From contig URJD01000119.1 in the NCBI GenBank assembly GCA_900548075.1, forward strand, positions 1 through 5,931: a stretch of 5,931 bases of DNA, given 5' to 3'. The notes beneath the pieces were generated by a model. The model made no database searches. It was given only the letters and a program-made list of their open reading frames with translations, and had not been told where the DNA came from. The translations under genes were made by a program, and so were the position numbers. Positions 5,315-5,931 of the stretch are shown here, in pieces. The first letter of the stretch is position 1; each line of letters starts with the position of its first letter. The DNA comes from an uncultured Collinsella sp. (GTDB lineage Bacteria; Actinomycetota; Coriobacteriia; Coriobacteriales; Coriobacteriaceae).

Positions 5315-5931
5315 TGGCCGACATCCATATTCTTGTTGCCGACGATTGCTCTGGCCAGCGTCTCGACGCCTTTCTGGGTGCCAACGACGGCTGCCCCACG
5401 CGCTCTGCCTGTGCGCATCTGATCGAGGGCGGCGCCGTAATCGTGAACGGCGAGACATGCCTGTCAAAAAAGTATGCCGTGCGCTCCGGCGACCGTATCT
5501 CGGTCGACCTGCCCGAGCCGCATGATCCGACCGACGTGATTCCCGAGGCCATTCCACTCGATATCCGCTACGAGGACGACTACCTCATCGTGCTCTCCAA
5601 GCAGGCCGGCCTGGTGTGCCACCCCAGTCCCGGGCACGTGGACGACACTCTGGCCAACGCCCTCGTGGCCCACTGCGGCTACGGCAACCTGGGCCTTCTG
5701 CAGGGCGAGGACCGCCCGGGCATAGTGCACCGCCTTGACATGGACACCTCCGGCCTCATGGTGGCCGCCAAGTCCGACGAGGTCCAGAAGGCCCTGCAGG
5801 ACCTCATTCGCCTGCGAGTGCTCGATCGCCGCTACGTGGTGCTGGTCCACGGGTACGTGGCGCACGACAAGGGAACGATCGTCACGGGCATCGCGCGCTC
5901 CACGCGCGACCGGCTGCGCATGACGGTGACC
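5314..5931 (+). CDS. RluA/RluD-family 23S rRNA pseudouridine synthase, 3' end cut by the window
   Basis: The reading frame is open to the window end: 206 codons of an expected 300 or so. The N-terminal part (about residues 14-65) is an S4 RNA-binding domain, with QRLDAFL, a Ser/Arg helix and LIEGGAVIVNG. The catalytic domain begins near residue 78 with YEDDYLIVLSKQAGLVCHPS. It contains GIVHRLDMDTSGLMVAAK (136-153), in which Asp142 is the family's catalytic aspartate. The family converts uridines in large-subunit rRNA to pseudouridine. The position right after lspA matches the Bacillus ylyB arrangement, as far as I recall, which favours a RluD/YlyB type; the exact target uridine cannot be told. 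The ATG (5314-5316) overlaps the lspA TAA by one base, and AAAGGA (5298-5303) lies about 10 bases upstream inside lspA. Confidence 0.95.
   Translation, partial: MADIHILVADDCSGQRLDAFLGANDGCPTRSACAHLIEGGAVIVNGETCLSKKYAVRSGDRISVDLPEPHDPTDVIPEAIPLDIRYEDDYLIVLSKQAGLVCHPSPGHVDDTLANALVAHCGYGNLGLLQGEDRPGIVHRLDMDTSGLMVAAKSDEVQKALQDLIRLRVLDRRYVVLVHGYVAHDKGTIVTGIARSTRDRLRMTVT

Noticed and set aside
4609..5557. Minus-strand frames of 187 and 293 residues opposite lspA and the pseudouridine synthase
   Set aside because: Composition is unlike a real protein (Thr/Ser/Pro or Arg/His runs), and the sense strand holds complete LspA motifs and the RluA-family signature.

Overview
The window looks like chromosomal DNA from a high-GC Gram-positive bacterium, most likely a Coriobacteriia member (Collinsella or a relative; Actinomycetota). 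This is inferred from the GC-rich third codon positions, the GTG and TTG starts with strong purine-rich ribosome binding sites, the protein sequences, and the ileS-lspA-pseudouridine synthase order. No database search was run, so the taxon is a judgement.

Layout. Positions 1-120 hold two tandem hairpins that can terminate leftward transcription; the inner one contains a GGTGCCTGTCCCC motif. Positions 122-1204 (minus strand) encode a GldA/HcxA-type metal-dependent dehydrogenase. Positions 1205-1690 are a divergent intergenic region holding weak promoter candidates and a complete T-box riboswitch: Stem I with an AUC (Ile) specifier, further stems, an antiterminator and a competing terminator. 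After the terminator, a second fold could cover the ileS ribosome binding site. Positions 1691-4492 encode isoleucyl-tRNA synthetase (ileS). Positions 4493-4714 hold a strong terminator and a possible promoter. Positions 4715-5314 encode signal peptidase II (lspA) with an unusually long basic tail. It overlaps by one base an RluA/RluD-family pseudouridine synthase that runs off the right edge (5314 to beyond 5931).

How it works together. Uncharged tRNA-Ile(GAU) should be sensed by the leader: the specifier reads the anticodon, and the UGGU of the antiterminator bulge pairs with the tRNA ACCA end. This stabilises the antiterminator and lets transcription reach ileS. lspA and the pseudouridine synthase appear to form a separate, translationally coupled unit, since a strong terminator lies between ileS and lspA.

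The least ordinary part is the ileS leader. It is a full-length transcriptional T-box with a non-consensus antiterminator bulge (UGGUUAA instead of UGGNACC), an extra hairpin inside the antiterminator loop, and a possible SD-sequestering helix downstream. The protein genes are ordinary. I see no mobile element, CRISPR array, rRNA or tRNA gene.
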